Shown: positions 9,101 through 11,959 of the stretch, in pieces
Layout: every line of letters begins with the position of its first letter
How positions within the stretch are numbered: the first letter of the stretch is position 1
Source: JBBRLG01 sp038231495
GTDB taxonomy: Bacteria > Planctomycetota > Planctomycetia > Gemmatales > Gemmataceae
DNA: 11,959 nucleotides
Assembly: GCA_038231495.1 (NCBI GenBank)
Contig: JBBRLG010000196.1
Location: 1-11,959, forward strand
Direction: 5' to 3'
Notes under the pieces: generated by a model
The model's input: only the letters and a program-made list of their open reading frames with translations
Told to the model about the DNA's origin: nothing
Database searches by the model: none
Made by a program: the position numbers and the translations under genes

Positions 9101-11959
9101 AGGCGTCGTCGTGAGCAGCGCGGTGGTGCTGTTGGCAACCGTGTGCGCGACTTCAAAGTTGTCCGAGAATAGGTGGACGATGGAATTGAGCGGTGCCTGG
9201 ACCGAAAACGTCGGAGTGGTGTCGCGCGTCACGCCGTCGCTGTTGCTGATGCCAGTGTCGCTCGTCGCCAACAGCTGCGGCGTCACCGAAACCGGTGGCG
9301 TCGCGATCAGAATGAAGTTGACCGTGGCGGCCGCGGCCTGGTTGCCGTTCGCGTCCGTGGCCAGCAGCGTCAGGGTGTGCTTGCCGTCGGCCAGCGGCCC
9401 ACCGTTGATCGTGGTCAGGGTTGCCGGTGTAATCGTGAACTGCGTGCCCGCGGGGTTCAAGGAGCCAAGCACGCTCACCACCGCCGACTGGTCGAGCTGC
9501 GCCCGGAACGTCGCAATGGCATTCGTCGCGGTGATGCTGCCGCTGATGGTGGCGTCGTTCGTGATGTTGTCCAGCGCGTCGCGGCCGCTGTCGTGGGACA
9601 GACGGGCGGAGACGACCGGTGCCGTCAGGTCGAGGTTCGGCAGCGTGCGCGTGACGATCTTCGTGAATTGGCTGCTGCCACTGGGGGTCTGGGCGACAAC
9701 CGTGAAGGCGTTGTTGCCGACGAGCAGTGGCACGTTGAAGAAGGCGAACAGGCCGTTGCAATCGGTCGTCGTGACGGCCCCGGTCTGCTGCAACGTCACC
9801 GTCGCATTCGGGTCGGTCTGGCCGACCAGCGTCACGAAGCTCTTGGTCGTCTTGCCATCGCCGACCGGAGCGGTGTCCGAGTTCACGTCCAGCTCGAAGG
9901 CGGGGCGAGACGGCGGCCCGGTTACCGGCGTGGTCGCGTGGAAGCCGTAGTTGCTCGTCAGAAGCAGCCGGTCGTTCACGTCGATCTTGCCGTCGCCGTT
10001 AAGGTCCGCCGTGGCGAGCAGCGCGCTGTCGTTACCGTCCACGTTGCCGTCGCCGTTGATGTCGCCGGCCACGCTCAGGTTCAGGGTGTAGTCGCCGACG
10101 GTCGCGCCAGCGATGGAGACGACGTACAGGCCGGGCCGCTGCACCAGGAACAGCGCGACGAGGCGGTTGCCCTGCACGGTCACGCCGAGCGGTTGCAGGT
10201 CGGCGACGGTCGGCACGCCCGGAACGAAGGAGGCGTCGGCCCCTTTCACCAACACGCGCAGGATGACGTTGCCCGTCGCGGTCGAGTTGAGTTCCGCCTG
10301 GTCGAAGCGGAAGGCGTAATGGTCGGTGTGGCCGGCGGTGAGGGTGAACTCGGTCGTCTGGCCCGCAAACTGGGCCGCGCCGCCGAGGTCGCCCTGGAGG
10401 AAGACGGGCGTCGTGGTGCCGGGCAGGTAGACGACGCTGTTGCCGTTGCTGCGGGTCGCGACGGTCAAGAGGTGCGGGTCGGCCTGGTCGTAGCCGTAGC
10501 GCTGCGAGCCGCCGGTGTTGTGGTTCTGCATGGAGACGAGGTTGCCGGTCGCGTCGTACTGGTAGGTGACGACCTGGCCGTCCGGCGTGCGGACGCAGGT
10601 GATCCGGCCCTGGCCGTCGCGCAGGAACTGGATCATCTGACCGCGGGCGGACGTGATGCCGCTGTCGCTGATGTAGAAGCGCGAGCCGTTGGGCGTGACT
10701 TCGCCGACGATGCCGCCCTGGGCGTCGATCTGGTAGCTGGTGTGGTCCCCTGCGACGAGGGTGTAGGCCGGGCCGCTGAAGAACGGGTTGGCCGGGTTGT
10801 AAGGCTGCCCGGTCGCCAGGTCGTAGTAGCGGCTGCCCGACTTGCTCAGCACCGTGCCGTTCGATTGCAGGGTGTAGGTGACGCCCGTGTCGGCCTGCCA
10901 CGCGGGGCGGTAGAACGTTTGGCCCGAAACCTGGAAGCTGGTCGGCGCGAAGGTGTAGCGGACGCGCTGGCCGGTGGGCAGGGTCAGGTACAGCTTGGTG
11001 CCGTCGCGGAAGGGGTTGTAGACGCCGAGATCGGCCTGGTCGGAGGCCGGCAGGTTGGTCTGGATGTTCACTTCGCGGTTGAGCAGATGCCAGCCGTAGC
11101 CGAAGCCGCCCGCCCCGTTGCGCGTCAGTGCGTCGTAGGTGCGCTGAATGTTGATCGTCGTGCCGTCGAGGTTGACGCTCAGGTCCGTGTCCGTCACCAC
11201 ATAGTCGCTGGGCTTGGTGAGCGTGTGGATTTCGACCTGAGTTTGCACCTGCGCAGTCCGGCCGCTGACATCGCGCGCCGTCAGCCGCAATTGATAGAAG
11301 CCGTTGCTCAGGTTGGCCGGGTCGAGTTGCGTCAGCGCGCCGTCGTCGATCGTGTTCTGGCCGCGCGCCAGCACGGTGAACGTCGGGTTGTCCGGCGTGG
11401 CGATTTCCAGCGTCCACGAGTCGAGGTTCGTGTCGGCGACCGTGCCGAGGATCGCGGTGGGCGCAGACAATTCGGCAAACGGAACCGACGTGTCGAACGC
11501 CACCACCGGCGCGGCGTGGTCGAGCGGGTCGCGCACCTTGAGGTAGGTCGTCGCCGTGCCGACAAGGCCGTCCTGGTCGGTCGCGGTTGCGGTGACAAGC
11601 GTCTGGCCGGGCTGGCCGGCGGTGACGGTGGCGCGGCCATTGGCGTCGAGAGTCAGCGGTTGACCGTTGAACGTTACGACCAGGCTGCTGACGGGCGCGA
11701 GGCTGGCGGCGATGACGTGGACGAGCACCTTCTGGCCGGGCGTCGCCGGGAAGCTGGGCGTCAATTCGATGGTAACGGTCGGCGTCACCGGCTTGACGGA
11801 GGCGCGGACGAGGATGTTCTGGGTCGAGGTCGCCTGGCCGTCGGACACCTGCAAGGTGACGATGTAATCGCCGGCCTGGGCCGGGCCGGGCGTCCAGGTG
11901 AACGTACCGGTCGAGTCGATTTGCGCGCCGGCGGGCAGGTTGAGCGCGGCGTAGCTCAG
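2..11959 (-). CDS. Giant multidomain RHS/YD-repeat protein with Ig array, dockerin and metalloprotease-like domain (partial at both ends)
   Basis: One minus-strand frame stays open for 3,986 codons, with no in-frame stop anywhere and no start or stop inside the window. Domains in order are: Ig-like (residues 1-246), short YD entry (247-506), PPC-like plus dockerin (507-666), seven Ig-like domains (684-1393), two Ig-like (1394-1587), YD entry and about 40 YD repeats (1588-2866), RHS core end (2867-2962), hydrophobic helices (2963-3354), Gln/Leu-rich helices (3355-3514), metzincin-like protease (3554-3744), beta domain (3774-3941) and a Gly/Ala/Arg tail. I noticed only three cysteines (near 54, 9,755 and 10,605), which fits an extracellular beta-rich protein. 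Ig, dockerin and YD modules are normally exported, so a surface or secreted location is likely, but the signal peptide would lie beyond 11,959. No substrate is known. The frame assignment is very secure; the biological role is inferred. Confidence 0.95.
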   Translation of the reverse strand, partial: MSYAALNLPAGAQIDSTGTFTWTPGPAQAGDYIVTLQVSDGQATSTQNILVRASVKPVTPTVTIELTPSFPATPGQKVLVHVIAASLAPVSSLVVTFNGQPLTLDANGRATVTAGQPGQTLVTATATDQDGLVGTATTYLKVRDPLDHAAPVVAFDTSVPFAELSAPTAILGTVADTNLDSWTLEIATPDNPTFTVLARGQNTIDDGALTQLDPANLSNGFYQLRLTARDVSGRTAQVQTQVEIHTLTKPSDYVVTDTDLSVNLDGTTINIQRTYDALTRNGAGGFGYGWHLLNREVNIQTNLPASDQADLGVYNPFRDGTKLYLTLPTGQRVRYTFAPTSFQVSGQTFYRPAWQADTGVTYTLQSNGTVLSKSGSRYYDLATGQPYNPANPFFSGPAYTLVAGDHTSYQIDAQGGIVGEVTPNGSRFYISDSGITSARGQMIQFLRDGQGRITCVRTPDGQVVTYQYDATGNLVSMQNHNTGGSQRYGYDQADPHLLTVATRSNGNSVVYLPGTTTPVFLQGDLGGAAQFAGQTTEFTLTAGHTDHYAFRFDQAELNSTATGNVILRVLVKGADASFVPGVPTVADLQPLGVTVQGNRLVALFLVQRPGLYVVSIAGATVGDYTLNLSVAGDINGDGNVDGNDSALLATADLNGDGKIDVNDRLLLTSNYGFHATTPVTGPPSRPAFELDVNSDTAPVGDGKTTKSFVTLVGQTDPNATVTLQQTGAVTTTDCNGLFAFFNVPLLVGNNAFTVVAQTPSGSSQFTKIVTRTLPNLDLTAPVVSARLSHDSGRDALDNITNDATISGSITATNAIATFRAQLDQSAVVSVLGSLNPAGTQFTITPATLTTINGGPLADGKHTLTLLATDANGNQAAAATVNFILIATPPVSVTPQLLATSDTGISNSDGVTRDTTPTFSVQAPLNSIVHLFSDNFEVAHTVANSTTALLTTTPLGDGTHQITAVVEDVAGNRSAPAAAVTLVVRTTPPATPTLGLDTNSHPTGQPDNLTALEVVALTGKTDAGTLVALFRAFDSNTPIQKTQAGNDGKFTFANVALASGTQTFLVVASDLAGNTSQFSRAITTTAADTSAPVVTAALANDTGSSTTDGITYDPTVTGSVDDPSGISTFRAALDGKATVDVRASLHGVGFTFTAADLATVNAGTALADGPHTLTLQASDSLGHTSGVVSLAFTLNSTRPLPPTNLHLLPGDDTGLLNNDGVTQNRAFTTELSAPAGTLVRLYLNGTQVGQATAPVGGKLDFPVVGPLVDGQYLFTATSETTSGLTSPFAAPFTVTVDHSIPAIQGFGLDASSDARPYGHNLTMMPTVTLVGRTKPGALVTLAETGAKTTADAAGNFTFYPVYLPNLGDYVFTAQVTDLAGNTNSLAKKVTRLDETLPSNLLRPDVTLAVTQSVAKIGDTLTFTVVAVPHDGQPLPSEEIRINGAVVALNAAGVATFTSGTAGVFTVTAKAWDAEGNEGDATQEVVFLTADVGLPAPAASFGTLSVTPVVTLPTDVIGTANSPSLLRYTLEYSAVGQQQWVRFAAGSAPVLNAALGTIDPTVMENGFYDVRLTVEDTSGRVSTADKIYDVEGGAKIGNFTVSYEDVNVLVPGYPLTVTRTYDSRHKNTSGDFGFGWSLATTDVKLTASAVLGAGFIETQTVIPPRQVDPLGGLGGLGGGLGGFGGLPGIGLPPGLSVIPGGVRYSFQNTQNDFVDVTLPDGTVQKFIMGFTGVQYNFPGPPLATTHLYFTALPGSGTTASLEALTNNDVLVSPAQIGPVDFIDQNTGKVYNPTHWKLTTAEGTVYVIDTTKGLESVTDANGNTTTFASGSVQHSSGSGLSILRDDKGRVTAATDPLGHQVHYGYDFYGDLVTYTDQDGNVTRLTYDANHTLLEVYDPLGRRGQRTDYDDQGRLTKIVDVNGHTTTFEHLLGVRTERIHDAGGHVSTAVYDAQGNVIRTIDPAGAITDRSFDSFGNVLTETTYRGDGTPLTTTHKYDQFGNETETDDPLGNPTYFTYDDAGRLLKTTDALGHTNTTEYDAHGNVLKTVDENGQVTQNQYDPHGHQTGSIDAAGNHTSFLVDAAGRLLQALTPDGKTRVVTYDANGNIVKEQTTQADPHSPTGTSTKTTNSAYTPSGKDLTTQTDSGLVKSEYDADGRVTLSTDAQGNTTRYVFDPRGNLLETDYANGTISRSVYDDQDNLIYQADNYYPSGPAPKGTHSVYDGDGRVLDAQVLSHVVIAVTTTPAGVSSSRFVSAAAVTDERLTTYDSSGEVLSTTDQNGSNTFRYDLDGNQTAVVNADGSETDYHYDAVGRRTYQRDADGSVTSFQYDPSGRVTQTTFPDGSTTKTAYDPLGRKVGETDATGATTRFAYDAFGQMTDTMLPAVPDPFNGNKPAAPDYQFAYDPLSGQVGTTTDPLGHSTQFTYTADGQRSGITLPGGQTESLGFNADGIVVERTDFGGHVTVYRYDGVGRIASRSFYQDATHVAASLPDYVLTYAYNATGVVSSVNDSRTGTVNYGYDATDRLTSISSAQGTIHYAYDDVTGKVSETSTDYTDTHYTYNLTGQLTAITVTKLNGRTLATPQTTTYAYNAAGYRTGVTLPNGTTTNYTVDANGLVLAVATVDGAGTALAEYDYGYDHLARRTSSLETVRATDGTVSQTQLTWGYDPAGRLVHEQSVDVTGGRPDANYTLDYNYDLAGNRTSLVRLTAAGTEVVRYAYNANDQFVSETSSKGTVTTYAYDANGSQTEKRVNNKVVEQRAYDLDEHLSRVTTYSADAQGNAIVAVVVYTYDAEGNRVRTDTTVSVNGVAGPTATRLLLVDPNAVSGVSQVLEERNADGTVAQTYIIGDSVHAQVGADNRLLVITPDGRGSTRLLTDAQGHVAANYKYDAFGNAVGFDPAAAATQLLFAGQSYDARINGYYLRARNYDPTTGRFDRMDPYGGDATDPLSLHRYVYTHNDPINNVDPTGKLPLLVTFLFADMVGKILAKSLTGRTWVFGKAATSTFGLALGKKVLSKFATDPTKVAKLGGFGSLLGVSVLLNPYKPLIEAVLFKAPLGIAETLLARQLERFANTVDQQVTSGLVDLFSNVNTPALNYAGQKLNINAQGQQFLQFALLKGEQFLAVGLTQAFESAAKFHTLAKSVEKSATELRNSLRDSIPSVLFSLASDSASFLINAYAPLNPILGVLSTALTINSWGQKIIGVVKFVLDHFTLFKVLLELSNFEITINIPYTKIPLYRLTSQTAFVPDLVKLVGELAVGQFKTPEDVDGFTQFVTYLTLAAEKHQKGFVVAAADTLSDLINHKLATYLAAVTGILKKVRLYKGPPPEVHLVNVKAALLAAEDLVGKLPKMIDDATNRITAFQALAGQQGQQLQQTGQDILDQLSQTASQAGATAQQLAAEAQGVVGDQLNQLHQELNSLEQLAEVPIKNLEDSVQAFHDFFQNQVGNELKTVQLALDGLVGLAQSAPGNLADLRDLLVNRVQTALNDLKTKADDLKQILQQVQDGLTTLLTGSTKVNEVVSGFDKTETSYNIEFPDLFLHAADTAAGGPGGPAGTIATGQLSLDLILAAAIGKWRSQVAVPAAFPISISVEDLPNGELGEARITAWDEQGRPAGGEIVLSSTAAGRGWFVDPTPLNNGEFGQPLTATAMAAQPGSAAYGRYDLLTVVEHETGHLLGFFDANPGFQSHVRTIDGSQLFVGSDFTAALDPGDSDHLSSTAYPNDLMNATLLPSVRELPTDLDARLITTVRNTPVDLAGLPAGATRSISDAVPARLRTDQLIVTDAAAPNEGFKTRGTGTVGGDVVTLNEDARFNTGVWRTFVIPAGVTTFQFTITRATLAGGGPLAPGDAFEVALLDAATMQSLVGTATGLSATDAFLNVQQTGEVFYSPAVTVATASASGQTMSLNDTITVTVDLHGVKAGTQATLYFDLLGFGAANSTIVVNLNPGSTTTGGGGQGAAEGGQHGAAERRGAKVWCGTGRARRSGAQSGGGRR
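137..640 (-). other. C-terminal beta-rich domain after the protease
   Basis: Residues 3774-3941 contain 'GVTTFQFTITRATLAGG', 'DAFEVALLDAATMQSLVGTA', 'LSATDAFLNVQQTGEVFYSP' and 'TLYFDLLGFGAANSTIVVNL'. The alternation of strands and the 'FEVALLD' plus 'YFDLLGFG-x-x-NS' elements resemble a beta-sandwich domain found in large planctomycete proteins containing Ig repeats and dockerins. I cannot name the family. It may be a binding or stabilising domain for the protease, or a separate adhesin domain. Confidence 0.55.
728..1300 (-). other. Metzincin-like zinc metalloprotease domain
   Basis: Residues 3554-3744 start with a helix (LDLILAAAIGKW), then an 'ISVEDLPNGELGEARITAWD' strand region, then 'GRGWFVDPTPLNNGEFGQ' and 'RYDLLTVVEHETGHLLGFFD'. 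The last contains HExxHxxGxxD (941-973): His3663, Glu3664 and His3667 as zinc ligands and general base, with Asp3673 at the third-ligand position. Downstream, NDLMNATLLPSVRELP contains a Met (806-808) 45 residues after the Asp, suitable for a Met-turn. I recognise the 'WFVDPTP ... DLLTV-x-x-HE-x-GH-x-LG ... DLM' layout from large surface proteins of planctomycetes and similar bacteria. Key residues look intact, so an active extracellular protease is plausible; the substrate is unknown. Confidence 0.85.
941..973 (-). other. Zinc-binding active-site motif HExxHxxGxxD
   Basis: The motif HETGHLLGFFD spans 11 codons. His at 971-973 and His at 959-961 would bind zinc, Glu at 968-970 is the expected general base, Gly at 950-952 is the conserved turn, and Asp at 941-943 occupies the third-ligand position, which is His in most metzincins and Asp in a minority such as snapalysin-like enzymes. 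A nearby SDH (His at 839-841) is an alternative third ligand. Confidence 0.88.
1418..1897 (-). other. Gln/Leu-rich helical, probably coiled-coil, stretch
   Basis: Residues 3355-3514 are almost free of Pro and aromatic residues and dense in Gln, Leu, Ala and Asp. Heptad-like runs include 'QQLQQTGQDILDQLSQTASQ', 'LAAEAQGVVGDQLNQLHQEL', 'LRDLLVNRVQTALNDLKTKA' and 'DDLKQILQQVQDGLTTLL'. This pattern suggests a long coiled coil or an apolipoprotein-like amphipathic bundle. It bridges the hydrophobic helices and the protease-like domain through a Gly-Pro-rich linker (about 1,304-1,350, residues GGPGGPAG). No family was recognised. A stalk or an autoinhibitory prodomain are both possible. Confidence 0.65.
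1898..3073 (-). other. Post-core hydrophobic alpha-helical region
   Basis: Residues 2963-3354 follow the RHS core and contain none of the beta-type repeats seen elsewhere. They are rich in Leu, Ala, Val, Phe and Lys and read as long amphipathic to hydrophobic helices. Examples are 'LPLLVTFLFADMVGKILA' (about 3,018-3,070), 'GGFGSLLGVSVLLNP' (about 2,855-2,905) and the block at about 2,320-2,520 containing 'FLINAYAPLNPILGVLSTAL' and 'IIGVVKFVLDHFTLFKVLLE'. I recognise no family. By position it could be a membrane-inserting or translocation segment, or a cargo linker packed inside the YD shell. Local base composition is less GC-rich than in the YD array. Confidence 0.6.
3074..3361 (-). other. 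RHS repeat-associated core, C-terminal closing segment
   Basis: Residues 2867-2962 form the conserved RHS-associated core end. In order they show 'YKYDAFGN', 'QLLFAGQSYDARINGYYLRA', 'RNYDPTTGRFDRMDPYGG', 'DPLSLHRYVYTHNDP' and finally PINNVDPTGK (D at 3,083-3,085). The 'P-x4-DP-x-G' ending is the family's junction with the variable C-terminus, and in characterised RHS toxins this region is autoproteolysed. Here the residue after DPTG is Lys rather than the usual Leu, and 23 residues separate the two DPxG motifs. The family identification is secure; whether it still self-cleaves is open. Confidence 0.93.
3362..6420 (-). repeat. YD/RHS repeat array, about 40 repeats
   Basis: Residues 1847-2866 carry about 40 copies of the YD motif, at roughly 20-residue spacing. 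Examples are VTYDANGN near 5,655-5,671, FTYDDAGRL near 5,905-5,930, TEYDAHGN near 5,845-5,865, FQYDPSGRV near 4,970-4,995 and YAYDANGS near 3,740-3,765. In TcB-TcC toxins and RHS effectors such repeats form a spiral beta shell that encloses the C-terminal cargo. Two short departures from register are visible: an aliphatic segment at about 5,215-5,300 (VVIAVTTTPAGVSSSRFVSA) and a Pro-rich loop at about 4,770-4,835 (LPAVPDPFNGNKPAAP). The array is intact and in frame throughout. Confidence 0.95.
6421..7198 (-). other. Second YD/RHS entry module with a Gly/Leu-rich insert
   Basis: Residues 1588-1846 open the main YD shell: 'GYPLTVTRTYDSRHKNTSGD' is followed by 'FGFGWSLATTDVKL', a canonical start for bacterial RHS/YD proteins. 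A Gly/Leu-rich loop (residues about 1666-1687) is inserted between the first strands and 'GVRYSFQNTQNDFVDVTLPD'. The module then runs through 'KLTTAEGTVYVIDTTKGLES' to the first regular repeat, VTDANGNTTTF. In solved RHS and TcC structures this part plugs or starts the spiral beta shell. The frame runs directly into the repeats. Confidence 0.85.
7199..7501 (-). other. Ig-like neck domain b2 before the main YD shell
   Basis: Residues 1487-1587 include 'TDVIGTANSPSLLRYTLEYS', 'GTIDPTVMENGFYDVRLTVED' beginning at the conserved Gly-Thr-Ile-Asp-Pro, and 'TSGRVSTADKIYDVEGG'. This parallels the b1 domain at 11,222-11,524, including the NGFY hairpin and the SGR turn. It leads directly into 'KIGNFTVSYEDVNVLVPGYP', the usual lead-in to a YD shell. 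It is a structural neck. Confidence 0.7.
7502..7780 (-). other. Ig-like domain a2, paralogue of a1
   Basis: Residues 1394-1486 start after the last type-C Ig domain with 'RPDVTLAVTQSVAKIGDTLT', contain the 'INGAVVALNAAGVATFTSG' hairpin and close with 'TAKAWDAEGNEGDATQEVVF'. The strand order and the Asn-Gly ... Leu-x-Ala-x-Gly-x-Ala-Thr pattern match domain a1 at 11,525-11,794. The match extends into the following domain, which supports duplication of a multi-domain block rather than of a single Ig unit. Confidence 0.7.
7781..9910 (-). repeat. Seven-domain Ig-like array with C-A-B-C-A-B-C order
   Basis: Residues 684-1393 are seven Ig-like domains of about 95-110 residues each, in three alternating types. 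Type C (9,623-9,910; 8,693-9,001; 7,781-8,062) opens with a 'LD-x-x-S' element, then in two copies 'VTLVG(Q/R)T-x-P', and ends in a 'V-x-DLAGNT' or similar strand. Type A (9,302-9,622; 8,372-8,692) opens 'APVV-x-A-x-L-x-xD(S/T)G', contains 'TFRAxLD' and ends 'LADG-x-HTLTL-x-A-D'. Type B (9,002-9,301; 8,063-8,371) carries 'DTG-x-x-N-x-DGVT'. Copies of one type resemble each other more than their neighbours, so the array grew by duplication of a three-domain unit. These are typical adhesin-stalk domains, probably setting the distance between the cell surface and the YD shell. Confidence 0.85.
9962..10066 (-). other. Dockerin type I-like paired calcium-binding loops
   Basis: Residues 632-666 hold two EF-hand-like loops in tandem: DINGDGNVDGND (10,028-10,063) and DLNGDGKIDVND (9,971-10,006). 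Each has Asp/Asn at positions 1, 3, 5, 9 and 12, the standard calcium ligands of dockerin repeats. The loops start 19 residues apart, and the second is followed by the expected hydrophobic helix (RLLL). Dockerins bind cohesins or stabilise the chain with calcium. In cellulosomes they usually sit at a terminus, whereas this one is in the middle of the chain after a PPC-like domain. A calcium-dependent fold is well supported; partner binding is not shown. Confidence 0.85.
10067..10441 (-). other. PPC-like beta-sandwich domain leading into the dockerin
   Basis: Residues 507-631 show the layout of a bacterial pre-peptidase C-terminal (PPC)-like domain. Opening strands 'TTEFTLTAGHTDHYAFRF' are followed by a central section, then the closing 'RPGLYVVSIAGATVGDYTLNLSV', which runs straight into an Ala-Gly-Asp dockerin start. 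The alternation of Tyr/Phe-rich strands and the final G-x-Y-x-V ... DYTL pair are the visible signature. The family call is by pattern only and could equally be another calcium-independent jelly-roll. Such domains often sit next to dockerins or proteases as carbohydrate- or protein-binding accessories. Confidence 0.5.
10442..11221 (-). other. First YD/RHS entry module, short and without a barrel
   Basis: Residues 247-506 begin with the sequence that normally opens a YD shell: a basic-Thr-Tyr-Asp element (INIQRTYD, Arg at 11,141-11,143) followed by 'GGFGYGWHL'. Then come 'RYYDLATGQPYNP', an 'FYISDSGI' strand, 'FLRDGQGRIT' and only two or three YD-like repeats (TYQYDATGNL, RYGYDQAD). Instead of continuing into dozens of repeats, the chain passes into a PPC-like domain. 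A full second entry module occurs at 6,421-7,198. This copy is therefore either a degenerate or truncated YD shell or a distinct stand-alone beta module. The frame is intact, so it is not a pseudogene fragment. Confidence 0.75.
11222..11524 (-). other. Ig-like domain b1 preceding the first YD entry
   Basis: Residues 146-246 contain a GTVADTNLDSWTLEI strand, a 'DPANLSNGFYQLRLTARD' hairpin and a closing Val-rich strand. The phrase '(E/S)NGFY-x-(V/L)RLT-x-xD-x-SGR' recurs in the domain at 7,199-7,501, again directly before a YD entry module. I have the general impression that this domain type commonly precedes RHS/YD barrels in large surface proteins of environmental bacteria. It is best read as the neck connecting Ig spacers to the YD fold. 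Confidence 0.7.
11525..11794 (-). other. Ig-like beta-sandwich domain a1
   Basis: Residues 56-145 form an Ig/PKD-like domain. It begins with a Pro-rich entry strand (VTIELTPSFPATPGQ), contains a central 'FNGQPLTLDANGRATVTAG' hairpin and ends with 'TATATDQDGLVGTATTYLKV'. It aligns by eye with a second domain at 7,502-7,780, which carries the matching 'INGAVVALNAAGVATFTSG' and 'TAKAWDAEGNEGDAT' segments. Both copies sit immediately before another Ig-like domain and a YD entry module, so they appear to be halves of a duplicated unit. The likely role is spacing or adhesion. Confidence 0.7.
11800..11959 (-). other. Putative Ig (He_PIG-type) domain, C-terminal part
   Basis: Residues 1-53 read as the second half of a small 'putative Ig' domain. 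A Leu-Pro-x-Gly-Ala segment is followed by an Asp-x-x-Gly-Thr-Phe-x-Trp-x-Pro turn and then a final strand, DYIVTLQVSDG. This turn-and-strand signature is characteristic of He_PIG repeats in cell-surface proteins. The N-terminal half is cut off by the window edge, so more copies may lie upstream. It is probably a structural spacer; no ligand can be inferred. Confidence 0.7.

Noticed and set aside
8631..9950. Plus-strand open frame of 439 codons
   Set aside because: It is antisense to the Ig array. The Val/Ser/Ala-rich translation mirrors the Thr/Asp/Gly-rich Ig strands and shows no motif of its own.
10032..11417. Minus-strand open frame of 461 codons in another frame
   Set aside because: It overlaps the dockerin, PPC-like and first YD entry coding frame. 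Its Arg/Pro/His-rich composition is typical of an out-of-frame reading of GC-rich DNA.

Overview
The whole 11,959-base window is occupied by one gene. On the minus strand, the frame whose codons end at position 2 and begin at position 11,959 has no stop codon across all 3,986 codons. I read it through by hand, and its translation makes continuous protein sense from end to end. Neither the start codon nor the stop codon lies in the window, so this is an internal slice of a giant secreted or surface protein. Residue numbers below count from 1 at position 11,959.

Organism: the DNA is GC-rich. The protein mixes bacterial Ig-like domains, dockerin-type calcium loops, RHS/YD repeats and a zinc-protease domain with a 'GWFVDPTP ... 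HExxHxxGxxD ... DLM' layout. I associate this mixture with giant proteins of Planctomycetota, perhaps a Gemmata-like lineage. This is inference from domain style; no phylogenetic marker is present.

Layout from the N-terminal side (right) to the C-terminal side (left): the end of a putative-Ig domain (11,800-11,959); two Ig-like domains (11,222-11,794); a first, short YD/RHS entry module with very few YD repeats (10,442-11,221); a PPC-like beta domain (10,067-10,441) leading into a paired dockerin-type calcium-binding module (9,962-10,066); an array of seven Ig-like domains in the order C-A-B-C-A-B-C (7,781-9,910); two more Ig-like domains paralogous to the first pair (7,199-7,780); a second YD/RHS entry module (6,421-7,198); about 40 YD repeats (3,362-6,420) closed by a recognisable RHS core ending in DPTG (3,074-3,361); a long hydrophobic helical region (1,898-3,073); a Gln/Leu-rich helical or coiled-coil stretch (1,418-1,897); a metzincin-like zinc-protease domain (728-1,300); a beta-rich domain (137-640); and a Gly/Ala/Arg-rich tail that runs off the left edge.

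The most interesting point is the arrangement after the RHS core. In known RHS toxins the encapsulating shell is followed by a short variable toxin tip of roughly 100-150 residues. Here it is followed by more than 1,000 residues: hydrophobic helices, a coiled-coil-like stalk and a protease-like domain with a complete zinc motif. Together with the two unequal copies of the Ig-Ig-YD-entry unit and the internal dockerin, this suggests a large extracellular machine carrying a protease-containing cargo. That function is inferred from architecture, not shown. I found no RNA gene, mobile element, CRISPR array, promoter, terminator or separate second gene.
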